This document shows, one piece after another, positions 55,788 through 64,000 of a stretch of 64,000 nt of DNA. The DNA is from Anaerolineae bacterium (GTDB taxonomy: Bacteria > Desulfobacterota > Desulfobacteria > Desulfobacterales > ETH-SRB1), in contig DATKWZ010000034.1 in the NCBI GenBank assembly GCA_035529315.1, positions 62,001 through 126,000 of the forward strand, written 5' to 3'. The translations under genes and the position numbers were made by a program. Numbering within the stretch: position 1 is the stretch's first letter; the number at the start of each line of letters is the position of its first letter. A model generated the notes under the pieces. It had not been told where the DNA came from. It was given only the letters and a program-made list of their open reading frames with translations, and made no database searches.

Positions 55788-56297
55788 GTGGAAGAAACCG
55801 ACCTGCTTCTTATTGGAAAGATCGTTGGCCTTCATGGCCTTAAGGGAACCCTCAAGGTCTTTTCCTATGCTGAGTCTTTATCCGCTTTTAAGCCAGGCGG
55901 TTTAATTCTCGTAAGAGATGGTAAAAGCCGGGACAAAACCTATGTAATACAGTGGGTTAAGCCCCATACACGAACTATTCTTTTATCTCTTAAAGGGGTG
56001 GATGACTGTGATATGCCTGAAACCCTTGTCGGGTCCGATCTTTTTATTGAAAAAGCAAAGCTTCCGAAACTTAAAGGCGAGTCATATTACTGGATTGATA
56101 TTATAGGGCTTTCTGTTTATACAATCGATGAAAAATTTATCGGCCGCGTTGAATCGATAATTCCTACAGGAAGCAATGATGTCTATGTCGTAAAAAACAA
56201 TGATGATGAAATACTTATTCCAGGTATCGAATCCGTGGTTAAGGAAATCGATCTTAAACAGAAAATCATGCGGGTTGACCTGCCTGAAGGTTTGTAA
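55788..56297 (+). CDS. rimM: Ribosome maturation factor RimM
   Basis: A 169-residue protein for 30S head assembly that binds S19. LLIGKIVGLHGLKGTLKVFSY is the N-terminal signature, and the PRC-barrel C-terminal half starts YYWIDIIGLSVY. The start is GTG, 4 bases after the khpA stop, with no separate ribosome site, so it is probably translated by coupling. Confidence 0.96.
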   Translation: MEETDLLLIGKIVGLHGLKGTLKVFSYAESLSAFKPGGLILVRDGKSRDKTYVIQWVKPHTRTILLSLKGVDDCDMPETLVGSDLFIEKAKLPKLKGESYYWIDIIGLSVYTIDEKFIGRVESIIPTGSNDVYVVKNNDDEILIPGIESVVKEIDLKQKIMRVDLPEGL

Positions 56298-56312
56298 CGA
56301 GATCTTTGACAA

Positions 56313-57104
56313 GTGATTAATTTTATTGCTCTTACTATTTTCCCGGAAATGTTTGATTCGTTTCGGAGTTATGGGATTATTAGAAGGGGGATAGAACAAA
56401 AGAAGATTAGTGTTTCAACTATAAATATCAGGGATTTTGCAGAAGGCAAACACAGGGTTACTGATGACAGGCCTTATGGCGGCGGTTGCGGAATGGTTAT
56501 GAAGCCTGAGCCCCTGGCAGGAGCTATCCGGGCTGCCAGAAAGAAAGCTCCATCGGCGAAAACCATACTGTTGACTCCTCAGGGGCGTGTTTTTAATCAA
56601 AATATTGCTTGTGAACTTGCATCGTTTGAAGGGCTTATCCTTGTATGCGGTCGCTACGAGGGGATTGATGAACGGATTTGTCACGATTTCATAGATTATG
56701 AAATTTCAATCGGTGATTATGTGCTCACGGGCGGAGAGCCGGCAGCCATGGTTGTTATTGATGCGACGGCAAGATTAATCCCGGGCATGCTTGGCGGCAA
56801 AGATTCAGCGGAAAATGATTCATTTTCAAACGGTCTCCTGGAATATGCGCAATATACAAGACCGAGAACCTTTGAAGGGTCTGAAGTCCCGGAAGTGTTG
56901 CTGTCGGGTAATCACATGGAAATTGAAAAATGGAGGCTTGAAGCATCTTTGATACGCACCTTCCTGAAAAGAAAAGACCTTTTGGAGAAAAGGCCTGTAA
57001 GCAAAAATGAGGTTGAAATTTTAGAAAAATGGCGCCGAGATATTGAAAAAATCATACATGCCAAATCTTTACGTAGCCCTGACGCATTATCCGGTAGTAA
57101 ATAA
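56313..57104 (+). CDS. trmD: tRNA (guanine-N1)-methyltransferase TrmD
   Basis: A 263-residue SPOUT methyltransferase making m1G37, which prevents frameshifting. TIFPEMFDSF, DDRPYGGGCGMVMKPEPL, LVCGRYEGIDER, and SIGDYVLTGGEPAAMVVIDA with the trefoil knot are diagnostic. The start is GTG. Its last 47 bases overlap the next methyltransferase gene, and it carries a short C-terminal tail (HAKSLRSPDALSGSK). Confidence 0.97.
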   Translation: MINFIALTIFPEMFDSFRSYGIIRRGIEQKKISVSTINIRDFAEGKHRVTDDRPYGGGCGMVMKPEPLAGAIRAARKKAPSAKTILLTPQGRVFNQNIACELASFEGLILVCGRYEGIDERICHDFIDYEISIGDYVLTGGEPAAMVVIDATARLIPGMLGGKDSAENDSFSNGLLEYAQYTRPRTFEGSEVPEVLLSGNHMEIEKWRLEASLIRTFLKRKDLLEKRPVSKNEVEILEKWRRDIEKIIHAKSLRSPDALSGSK

Positions 57105-57615
57105 GAATGGCAGCACAATAGTTTCTGCCGTGACAAACCTTGATCTGCACGATATGTCAAGAGCGGCAAAAACATACGGTGTGCAATCATTATATATTAT
57201 AACCCCTCTATCGGATCAGAAGGGGCTTGTTGAGAAGATAGTTTCACACTGGCTAAGCGGATACGGCTCAATATATAATCCCCAAAGGGGGAAAGCCCTT
57301 GAACTGATCTGTATAAAAGACTCATTGGATGATGTCATAGACCATATTTGCAGCAATGGTGAAGGGGCGCCAAAAATCGTTGCTACTTGCGCCAGGGATA
57401 GTCATCGCAGCATAAATTTTGGAAAGTTTCGTGAAATGCTTAAAAGCGGCAAGCCCTATCTGTTGGTTTTTGGCACAGCATGGGGGCTGTCGGAAGATTT
57501 TATTGCCGGCGCCGACTACATACTTGAACCGATTAAGGGTAATACCGGCTACAATCACCTTTCGGTTCGGTCCGCGGCATCCATTATACTTGATAGACTT
57601 ATGGGAGATAATTAA
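57058..57615 (+). CDS. SPOUT RNA methyltransferase, PF09936 family
   Basis: A 185-residue protein of the TrmD-adjacent methyltransferase family found in Desulfobacterota and relatives. LYVALTHYPVVNKNGSTIVSAVTNLDLHD is the characteristic N-terminus. The knot region reads PYLLVFGTAWGLSED and IKGNTGYNHLSVRSAASIILDRL. Its RNA target is not established. I choose the ATG at 57058, which lies inside trmD in another frame. It precedes rplS, so it belongs to the same ribosome/tRNA operon. Confidence 0.9.
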   Translation: MPNLYVALTHYPVVNKNGSTIVSAVTNLDLHDMSRAAKTYGVQSLYIITPLSDQKGLVEKIVSHWLSGYGSIYNPQRGKALELICIKDSLDDVIDHICSNGEGAPKIVATCARDSHRSINFGKFREMLKSGKPYLLVFGTAWGLSEDFIAGADYILEPIKGNTGYNHLSVRSAASIILDRLMGDN

Positions 57616-57685
57616 AAAAATCGTAAAGAAAGAACCGGCTATATACAAAAATCCAAACAGATTATAATTACGGAAGGATATTATT

Positions 57686-58036
57686 ATGCAAACAATAGAA
57701 CAGATAGAAAGAGAAATGATGCGGTTTGATTTGCCTGCTTTTGCTCCAGGAGATACTGTTAAGGTATATGTCAAGATAAAGGAGGGCGACAAAGAGCGCA
57801 TTCAGGCTTTTCAGGGGGTTGTGATAAGCAAACGCAAAGGCAGAAGTAACGCTACATTTACGGTACGCAAGGTTTCGTACGGTATAGGCGTTGAGCGTAT
57901 CTTCCCTTTCCATTCACCGCTTATCGATAAGATCGAGGTTGTTTCCAAAGGCCGTGTGAGGCGTGCAAAGATCTATTATCTGCGTAAACTAAGAGGAAAG
58001 GCCTCCAGAATAAAGGAACGGCGTTTCAACCAATAG
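57686..58036 (+). CDS. rplS: 50S ribosomal protein L19
   Basis: A 116-residue ribosomal protein at the subunit interface. [29 protein letters not shown] and [14 protein letters not shown] are the family signatures, and [13 protein letters not shown] closes it. A GGAAGGA-type site precedes the ATG. rnhB follows after 6 bases. Confidence 0.98.
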   Translation: MQTIEQIEREMMRFDLPAFAPGDTVKVYVKIKEGDKERIQAFQGVVISKRKGRSNATFTVRKVSYGIGVERIFPFHSPLIDKIEVVSKGRVRRAKIYYLRKLRGKASRIKERRFNQ

Positions 58037-58042
58037 CCTTAT

Positions 58043-58654
58043 ATGGACTCCATGAAACCGGACCAGTGGTTTTTTGAAAAAAAAAGTATTGAAAAGGGGT
58101 TTGCAACAGTCGCGGGTATTGATGAAGCCGGCCGCGGCCCCCTGGCAGGGCCTGTTGTTTCCGCAGCAGTTATACTGCCCTCCTCTTTTCAGGTTTCAGG
58201 TATAAAAGATTCAAAAAAATTAACGCCGGGGAAAAGAGCCTATCTATATGAAAAGATTTATGAGCATGCAATATCCATAGGTATAGGAATAGTTGACTCG
58301 ATAGAAATAGATCGTATCAATATACTTAAGGCATCACTCATGTCGATGGCAATGTCTGTTGACAATCTTAACCCCCAACCGGATTATCTTCTTATTGACG
58401 GCAAATTCCGAATATCTTCAAACCTGCCACAGGAGCCGGTTATCAGAGGTGATTCTCTGAGCATCTCTATTGCCGCTGCCTCAATTATTGCCAAGGTAAC
58501 CCGAGATCAGCTTATGGTGATATATCACAATTATTATCCGGAGTTTGAATTCGCCAGGCACAAAGGGTATCCAACCAAGGCTCATAAAGAGGCCATCAGG
58601 AAATTCGGCCCCTGTCCCATACACAGACGTAGTTTTAAGGGGGTTCTGAGCTGA
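58043..58654 (+). CDS. rnhB: Ribonuclease HII
   Basis: A 203-residue nuclease that removes ribonucleotides from DNA-RNA hybrids. The catalytic acids are visible in GIDEAGRGPLAGP (Asp, Glu) and LIDGKF, with SISIAAASIIAKVTRDQ and FARHKGYPTKAH. It is the last gene of the ffh operon and its stop abuts the convergent GAPDH gene, leaving no spacer. Confidence 0.97.
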   Translation: MDSMKPDQWFFEKKSIEKGFATVAGIDEAGRGPLAGPVVSAAVILPSSFQVSGIKDSKKLTPGKRAYLYEKIYEHAISIGIGIVDSIEIDRINILKASLMSMAMSVDNLNPQPDYLLIDGKFRISSNLPQEPVIRGDSLSISIAAASIIAKVTRDQLMVIYHNYYPEFEFARHKGYPTKAHKEAIRKFGPCPIHRRSFKGVLS

Positions 58655-59905
58655 TTACATGTTCTCAGCTATTGAAACTATCCTGTCCCCCAGCAGATTA
58701 ACATAGCTGGCCATTTCATTATCATACCATCCATATATAACAGCCTGAGTTACCGGTATTTTGACGACCGTGTTTTTTAGCGAAGATATGATATCTTTTT
58801 CCAGTTCCGGCGCATTTTTTAGATCTATTGTCACATTTGCCGTGCGGGTATGTGTTTCATGGCCCTCAATAACGGTCGCAACCAGGGGCATGCCGATTAT
58901 ATCCCCGGAAACATTCTGCTTATCCGTATAATAGAGATATCCCCTTGGATCATCTGATGCAGCCTGCCTGTATATATTGTTGATTAATTCCCTCCTTATC
59001 GATTTGCCGGACAATTCCTCATGGAGATTAAGAACAAGAATGATAAGGGAGCCTGTATTGGTGGGTATTCTAACCGACTCCGCAATTAATCCTATCTGCT
59101 CCATTTCAGGCATAACAAGCCTGAGTGTATTGACGGCGCCGGTTGTGGTAAGGATAATGTTATTCATTACGCTTCTGTTTTTTCTCAGATCAATTGATCC
59201 TGTTTTCGGCAGCCTGTCAAGGACCTGCTGTGAACCGGTGGCCGCGTGTACACTAGCCATTGAGGCTGAGAGTATCTTGTTGGCGCCGAAATAATTGAGA
59301 AGAGGTTTTATCATATGGGCAAGGCATGTAGTAGTACAGGATGCATTTGATACAATCTTATGGCGCCTTGGATCATAATCATCATCATTTATACCCATTA
59401 CGGTTGTCACTGCATCCTCGGGCATGGCAAGCCCTTTATCCTCGATGTTAAAGGGGGCGGAGACTATCACCCTTTCTGCCCCTGATTCGATATGTCCGCG
59501 CACCGACCCTTTGGGATGTTCCGGCGGAAGAGTCGGATCAATAAATTGTCCGGTAGTATCTACCACCAGCTTTACTCCGTGCTCTCTCCAGTTTATTTCG
59601 CCCGGATTTCTTGCGGTTCTTAAAAACTTTACCTTTATCCCATCGATTATCATCAAGCCGCTTTTTTCATCCAGATTTTCAATAAAAGGTTTGGCCTTAT
59701 AACCGTACAAGTAGACATGAAATAAGCCGTAAGTTGAATCTCTTTCCACATAATGCGCAATATCCTCAAGGGATGTGCCGACCTTGCGACCAACATTTAC
59801 CACAATTTCATTAAAATATTTTCGCCCGATATTATGCCATAAGGTAAGCTTTCCAATTCTGCCAAAGCCGTTTATCCCAAGCTTTAACCCTTTGTCCTCG
59901 TACAT
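58655..59905 (-). CDS. Divergent glyceraldehyde-3-phosphate dehydrogenase
   Basis: A 416-residue enzyme, longer than the usual ~335. GINGFGRIGKLT is the NAD(P) site. The catalytic Cys190 lies in SNASCTTTCLAH and the base His220 in SVHAATGSQQVLD. The residue after CTT is Thr193 instead of the near-universal Asn, and the ribose-binding Asp after strand 2 is replaced (VVNVGRKVG), which may favour NADP. Insertions around 95-170 and 325-345 explain the length. AAGGAGG precedes the ATG. A second, standard GAPDH may exist elsewhere; this one could be specialised (inference). Confidence 0.88.
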   Translation of the reverse strand: MYEDKGLKLGINGFGRIGKLTLWHNIGRKYFNEIVVNVGRKVGTSLEDIAHYVERDSTYGLFHVYLYGYKAKPFIENLDEKSGLMIIDGIKVKFLRTARNPGEINWREHGVKLVVDTTGQFIDPTLPPEHPKGSVRGHIESGAERVIVSAPFNIEDKGLAMPEDAVTTVMGINDDDYDPRRHKIVSNASCTTTCLAHMIKPLLNYFGANKILSASMASVHAATGSQQVLDRLPKTGSIDLRKNRSVMNNIILTTTGAVNTLRLVMPEMEQIGLIAESVRIPTNTGSLIILVLNLHEELSGKSIRRELINNIYRQAASDDPRGYLYYTDKQNVSGDIIGMPLVATVIEGHETHTRTANVTIDLKNAPELEKDIISSLKNTVVKIPVTQAVIYGWYDNEMASYVNLLGDRIVSIAENM

Positions 59906-59936
59906 TCATCCCTCCTTGATTGTCTATCCCTTAACT

Positions 59937-60060
59937 TTGACGAATTCGTAAAAAGTCAAAACATCACTTTTTACAAGACGTGTTAAGTATTTGATATTAA
60001 AGTTAAATGTCTTATCTTAACACTTAACACCCGATGAATTCGGCTTTTTACGAATTCATC
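59937..60060. repeat. Stop-codon palindrome pair before the PPDK-like gene end
   Basis: GACGAATTCGTAAAAAGTC at 59939 on and the full palindrome GATGAATTCG ... CGAATTCATC at 60033-60060 belong to one family. The second overlaps the first base of the TAG stop of the PPDK-like gene. The 154-base gap 59906-60059 holds no gene. Confidence 0.8.
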
Positions 60061-63000
60061 TAACCTTCTTTGATATCAATAAGATCATGATAAACAGAGC
60101 CTTCACGGCCGTCAATGCTTATATAATCACCGGCTGTTAATGATATCTTGTTAAACAAGCAGTTTTTTTTCTTCTCATTACAGATAAGATCCACGCATCC
60201 AACCACACATGTTTTGCCAAGCCGGTGAGCCACTACAGCGGCGTGGGATGTTAACCCTCCACGCGCGGTAAGCAGGCCGTCGGAGGCATATATCTCCTGA
60301 ATATCATCTGGAACAGTATCTGCTCTGAGAAGGATTAAAGATGTTTCCGGCTCCAGTTTTCTCCATTTATCTATTTCATCCAGGCTGAAAACCACCCGGC
60401 CGCTCATTGCCCCGCCGCTGACTCCGATACCGTGCCCTAAATATTTGTCTTCCGATATTTTCTCTGGATAAAAGGTTAAAACCTTTTTCCTCTCTCTCAT
60501 GGTCATATCTCTGGCCTGGAGCAGATAGAGATCCTTTATTGAAGGGCTTTCAAATGTAAATTCGATTTCCTGAGGGCTCCAACCTTTTTTATAGACTAAT
60601 TCACTTGACCAATCTTTCAATGCTTTGAAAATAAGCGGAAAATGTGATTCAAGGGTTATGTCGGTCTGTCTCATTTCAATATCCTGCTGATTGATTGAAA
60701 TCGGCATGGTATTGACAAGCCCTGAAACCACATCTTCACCCTGATTTCCGAGCGTAAAATCGCCCCACAACCTTAAGATATCCCCGGACCATCTCGGATT
60801 ATGGGTAAAAAAGACTCCTGAACCCGACTGTCGGCCAAGATTGCCGAAAACCATTTTCTGAACAGTAACGGCCGTGCCCCAGTCATCTGATATGCCCATA
60901 ATTTTACGGTAAGCTTTGGCTTTTGATTCTTCCCAGGATCCGAGGACGCTTTTTATTGCCATATACAGTTGTTCGAACGGATCTTCTATAATGTTAATCC
61001 CGGCATCCCTTATCATATCCTTATAAGCCAGAGCCACTTTTCTCATCTCTTGGCCGGGGAACCCTCTTTTATAAGGGATACTCAGGCGTTGCTTGAACTC
61101 ATTAATAATTGCGTCAAAATCATTCCTCTCAAGATTATATGACATACCATAACACTGGAGAAACCTGCGATAATTATCCCATGCAAACCAGCTGTTGTTG
61201 GTTTGCATGGCAATTCCGGCTGCAATCTCCTCATTTAATCCGACATTAAGGAAGCTATACATCATTCCGGGTTGTGAAACAGCCCCTCCGCTTCTAACAG
61301 AAATGAGCAAAGGGTTTTTCGGGTCTCCAAACTTTTTTTCCGTAACCTTTTCCAGGTCGCATATCTGGCTGTAAAGCTGTTTTTTGAAATACTCCCGTGC
61401 CGGAGGAAAATTGTCGATCACCTCTCTTGAACGAAACACCTCCGTGGTTATAATAAAACCCGGAGGCACCGGCAAACCGTAATTTATCAGCTTAATTATG
61501 TTAAACCCTTTGTTGCCTAAATATATCAAGCCAAAAACCTTTTTATTTACCGGCACAAAAGGGCTTAAAGCCCGTTGAGGATCATAGTTGAGAAGCTGGT
61601 GGAGCTTATCTTTAGGCAGTTTGTCTGACTGGTGAAAAAGTGTGTTCAGTATTCGACCTAAAAACAGGTCAAGCTGCTGAAGCCCTAATGACAGCGCCAG
61701 CCTGTCGCGGAAAAAGATTTCCGACACCCTTTGCGCTATCTCTTCAGAGTTAATCACTCCCTCTTTGGGAAGATATTTCTCTGAAATACGGTCAATAGGG
61801 GTTTGAGCCAGTATTACGGTCAGATTCTGTTCGTGGATATTATGAAAATAATCATTAATTATATTTTTTACAGCGAGCGTAACCCCCTTGAATATATCAA
61901 CATACTGGGTAAAGGTAAAACCCCTTACTTCGAGCAGATGGGCTAAAAGATCAAGTTGACGCTCCATTTCGATTGATGAGATTCCATTTAACTGCAACGC
62001 CCTGTTAAACAATAGTAACCGGTCGTAAATCTGATAAAAAGTGGCTCTGGTGATAATGCTGAGATCAATGCTTTCAATAAATTCCTCAAACAATGCATTG
62101 ACTATCGATTCTATCCGAAAGGTAAGCCCAAGCGCATCAAATTTTCTTTCGTGGTAAAACCCGTATATAGACGGTATATCAACAGCAAAATGTCTTTTCT
62201 TATAAATATCTTCCCTAATCTCATACGATTTTGAAGAAATTATGATTTTTTTGAGCAGATCAAGATAATCAAGCAGCATGCAAAGCTTTTTCTTTAAATC
62301 AGGTTCAATAAGAGCCTTTTTAAGCGCGTCTATATCCGGAAATGCATCGATTTTAAATCGTGAAAGATAATGGTCGATTTCGCTGTCTGATTTTAAGCTG
62401 AATATGAGGTCGTATTTTTGATGTAAAAGTTTGTAAAAGGATATGGTCATTTTCACCCGCTTAATATCTTTTTCAGACACCTTTGAAATATCTGCTGCAT
62501 GGCTTTGCAGTTCTTTTTCATTTAAAGCAATGAGGTCGTCCGGTAAATATAGCTTCTTTGCTTTAAGGTGTAACATTACCCTGTGAACGCCATCAATATA
62601 AGGGCCTCGGGTATGGATTTGATCAAAAATACCGGGTGGGATAAAAGGCTTTAGAATCTCCCTGTTTTTGGTTTGCCAGAAATTAATAACCGCTTCCATA
62701 AAGCCGATCATCCTGCTGCTGCTTTCAACATGGCTCTGTTTTCGCAGAAAATGTATAAGAACATCCTTTTGGTGTGTTAATTCATCGAGCTGTGTTGATA
62801 TATCCCTTAGCATTCCTTCAGCGCCTATATCATTAAAATATACAGGAAAGAGCCTTGCGAGCTGTTTTGCAAGATTATATACAGATCTGATATCGCTGTT
62901 TAAAAATCGTGTAATATCGCGGGGAAACAGGTCGGTATCCTTGATAAAAACACCGCATAGAGACAGATGAATCGTCAGGTGGGAAATAAGCCTTGTTGAC

Positions 63001-64000
63001 CATTTGGGGTTAAGCTCGATAAGCTCCAGCCAGGTCCTTATATTTTGCATGTGTGAGCTGTTGACCTGTATCTGCCAGTCGCTTCCGACCCCTTTTATCA
63101 TTGGTGACTGAAAACCAATGGCAACCAGGTGATCAATAAAAAAATTCACAAGGTCGATTTGATCTGTTTTATATACTCCCTTACCCATATTAAGGACGCA
63201 GTTTAAAACAGTGGCAGGAAATTTATCGGCCAGCCCTCTTAATATGGAAAAGGTTTTCTCTATCAGTTTGTGGATATTCCCGCCTTTTTCATGCTCTATA
63301 AGCTGGGAAAGGGTTCTGTTGATATCTCTTAAAGCTTCTTCGTAAATGATTGAAAGTCCGGGTGTCTTCATTGTGTGGAAAAGAAATATAAGTTTCCACA
63401 GGTTGCCTTTGCCGGTTTTCGCTCCTGCTTCAACCAGTCTTTGTGGGATCTCCTTGTATATTTCAACAATCTGACTGTATGCCGGCAGTTCTAACAGGTT
63501 TTGTAAAATTTTTTTAGAGTCAATACCATTTTGCAGGGCGATTTTGCCTGTAATTGACTGCCATTTGTTAATTTGCTTATGAGATATATATTTAAAAATT
63601 TCATCAAACGGTTCTTTGTCGTCAATATCACCAGCCTCGTTTTTAAACCAGTCAAACGGATCCTCCTCGCTTAGCCAGTAAGAATATGTATGCTTGAAAT
63701 ATTTTAACAAAACCAGGTTGATTGCCCGGTAATCTACATTTGTGAGATCATGCGTATGATTTAGAATTGCTTTGGCCAGTCTTTTTATCTGATAGAAGCT
63801 TTTAACAAACAGAAAGAAACCATCTTTTTTATAATTCCTGATGCTGTCAAAGGAGCTATCGATTACAGGCATGAACCTTTTGATATCCGGACCGGAATCT
63901 TTTATGATTTTTTGCAGGAAAAGAAGAAGATTGTCTACGGCATCGGCTTTGATCTTAATATTGTTTTCAGATATAATAGCATGGTTAAAGATATTTACTA
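60060..64000 (-). CDS. PPDK-like ATP-grasp/phosphohistidine protein without PEP domain (5' end outside window)
   Basis: At least 1,312 codons; the frame is open from an internal ATG at 63872 to the window edge with protein-like sequence (KADAVDNLLLFLQKIIKDSG), so the start lies outside. Numbering from that ATG, the first ~760 residues are helical and unrecognised. Residues ~770-1130 are a PPDK-type nucleotide domain (GNKGFNIIKLINYGLPVPPGF, SVRSGGAVSQPGMM, SGSGVFFTHNP, LGNQGEDVVSGL). The swivelling phosphohistidine domain has H1210 in TARGGLTSHAAVV. The protein ends 60 residues later, with no C-terminal PEP/pyruvate barrel, unlike PPDK or PEP synthase. The phosphate acceptor is therefore unknown. 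Confidence 0.82.
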   Translation of the reverse strand, partial: VNIFNHAIISENNIKIKADAVDNLLLFLQKIIKDSGPDIKRFMPVIDSSFDSIRNYKKDGFFLFVKSFYQIKRLAKAILNHTHDLTNVDYRAINLVLLKYFKHTYSYWLSEEDPFDWFKNEAGDIDDKEPFDEIFKYISHKQINKWQSITGKIALQNGIDSKKILQNLLELPAYSQIVEIYKEIPQRLVEAGAKTGKGNLWKLIFLFHTMKTPGLSIIYEEALRDINRTLSQLIEHEKGGNIHKLIEKTFSILRGLADKFPATVLNCVLNMGKGVYKTDQIDLVNFFIDHLVAIGFQSPMIKGVGSDWQIQVNSSHMQNIRTWLELIELNPKWSTRLISHLTIHLSLCGVFIKDTDLFPRDITRFLNSDIRSVYNLAKQLARLFPVYFNDIGAEGMLRDISTQLDELTHQKDVLIHFLRKQSHVESSSRMIGFMEAVINFWQTKNREILKPFIPPGIFDQIHTRGPYIDGVHRVMLHLKAKKLYLPDDLIALNEKELQSHAADISKVSEKDIKRVKMTISFYKLLHQKYDLIFSLKSDSEIDHYLSRFKIDAFPDIDALKKALIEPDLKKKLCMLLDYLDLLKKIIISSKSYEIREDIYKKRHFAVDIPSIYGFYHERKFDALGLTFRIESIVNALFEEFIESIDLSIITRATFYQIYDRLLLFNRALQLNGISSIEMERQLDLLAHLLEVRGFTFTQYVDIFKGVTLAVKNIINDYFHNIHEQNLTVILAQTPIDRISEKYLPKEGVINSEEIAQRVSEIFFRDRLALSLGLQQLDLFLGRILNTLFHQSDKLPKDKLHQLLNYDPQRALSPFVPVNKKVFGLIYLGNKGFNIIKLINYGLPVPPGFIITTEVFRSREVIDNFPPAREYFKKQLYSQICDLEKVTEKKFGDPKNPLLISVRSGGAVSQPGMMYSFLNVGLNEEIAAGIAMQTNNSWFAWDNYRRFLQCYGMSYNLERNDFDAIINEFKQRLSIPYKRGFPGQEMRKVALAYKDMIRDAGINIIEDPFEQLYMAIKSVLGSWEESKAKAYRKIMGISDDWGTAVTVQKMVFGNLGRQSGSGVFFTHNPRWSGDILRLWGDFTLGNQGEDVVSGLVNTMPISINQQDIEMRQTDITLESHFPLIFKALKDWSSELVYKKGWSPQEIEFTFESPSIKDLYLLQARDMTMRERKKVLTFYPEKISEDKYLGHGIGVSGGAMSGRVVFSLDEIDKWRKLEPETSLILLRADTVPDDIQEIYASDGLLTARGGLTSHAAVVAHRLGKTCVVGCVDLICNEKKKNCLFNKISLTAGDYISIDGREGSVYHDLIDIKEG

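Noticed and set aside
63850-63872. ATG at 63872 as the true start of the PPDK-like protein
   Set aside because: The same frame stays open with protein-like sequence to the window edge and no convincing ribosome site stands before this ATG.
1-64000. tRNA, rRNA, CRISPR arrays, prophage or transposase genes
   Set aside because: I looked for these by eye and saw no supporting sequence. A tRNAscan-SE, Infernal and ISfinder run would be decisive.

Overview
The window looks like a chromosomal segment of a moderately AT-rich, Gram-negative, sulfate- or sulfur-respiring bacterium of the Desulfobacterota (Desulfobacterales-like). The main evidence is a complete dsrMKJOP operon, a lipid A-type acyltransferase, an outer-membrane porin, and gene orders typical of this group (rplU-rpmA-obg-proB-proA-nadD-rsfS-gpmI and ffh-rpsP-khpA-rimM-trmD-PF09936 methyltransferase-rplS-rnhB). 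The assignment is an inference from gene content; no rRNA or tRNA gene was seen. Almost all of the window is core chromosome. I saw no prophage, integrase, transposase, CRISPR array or toxin-antitoxin pair.

Layout. 1-324: start of a cation diffusion facilitator cut by the window edge. 646-5853: a plus-strand group (zinc-ribbon/HEAT protein, divergent protein kinase, UspA, a small unknown protein, glycogen phosphorylase). 5854-8495: a repeat-rich stretch with a SWIB-domain gene, a broken second copy of the small unknown gene, a copied tail of gpmI, and an unrecognised two-repeat protein. 8496-15355: a minus-strand housekeeping operon running from ribosomal proteins L21/L27 through Obg, proline synthesis, NadD and RsfS to phosphoglycerate mutase. 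15512-16273: an FdhD homologue lacking the CxxC motif. 16383-22026: dsrMKJOP preceded by an RsbRD-like gene under one good promoter. 22273-24978: aconitase. 25151-31829: two histidine kinases, an acyltransferase, an enolase-superfamily enzyme and a Sua5-like protein. 32159-39844: guaB, dnaE, mannose-1-phosphate guanylyltransferase and a DegT aminotransferase. 39841-45051: a nickel/cobalt uptake operon (CbiMQO with a NikL-like protein, a porin and a DUF4198 protein) behind a leader with an intrinsic terminator. 45479-53833: argS, a SPOR protein, gatC, gatA, a YkgJ protein, a PPC-domain protein, ilvE and a eukaryotic-type UDP-glucose pyrophosphorylase. 53950-58654: the ffh to rnhB operon. 58655-64000: an unusual GAPDH and a very large PPDK-like protein that runs off the window.

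How it fits together. DsrMKJOP links the menaquinone pool and periplasm to cytoplasmic sulfite reduction. Several genes handle sugar and reserve carbon (glgP, gpmI, GAPDH, UDP-glucose pyrophosphorylase, PPDK-like protein). The Ni/Co operon would supply metal for hydrogenases, CO dehydrogenase or corrinoids, all common in this group although none is encoded here. Intergenic DNA is crowded with short dispersed palindromes of several families, one of which sits repeatedly at or on stop codons. The least explained items are the PPDK-like protein without a PEP domain, the Ni/Co operon with its leader attenuator and exposed His termini, the altered active sites of GAPDH, FdhD and the kinase, and the duplicated fragments at 6.5-8.5 kb.
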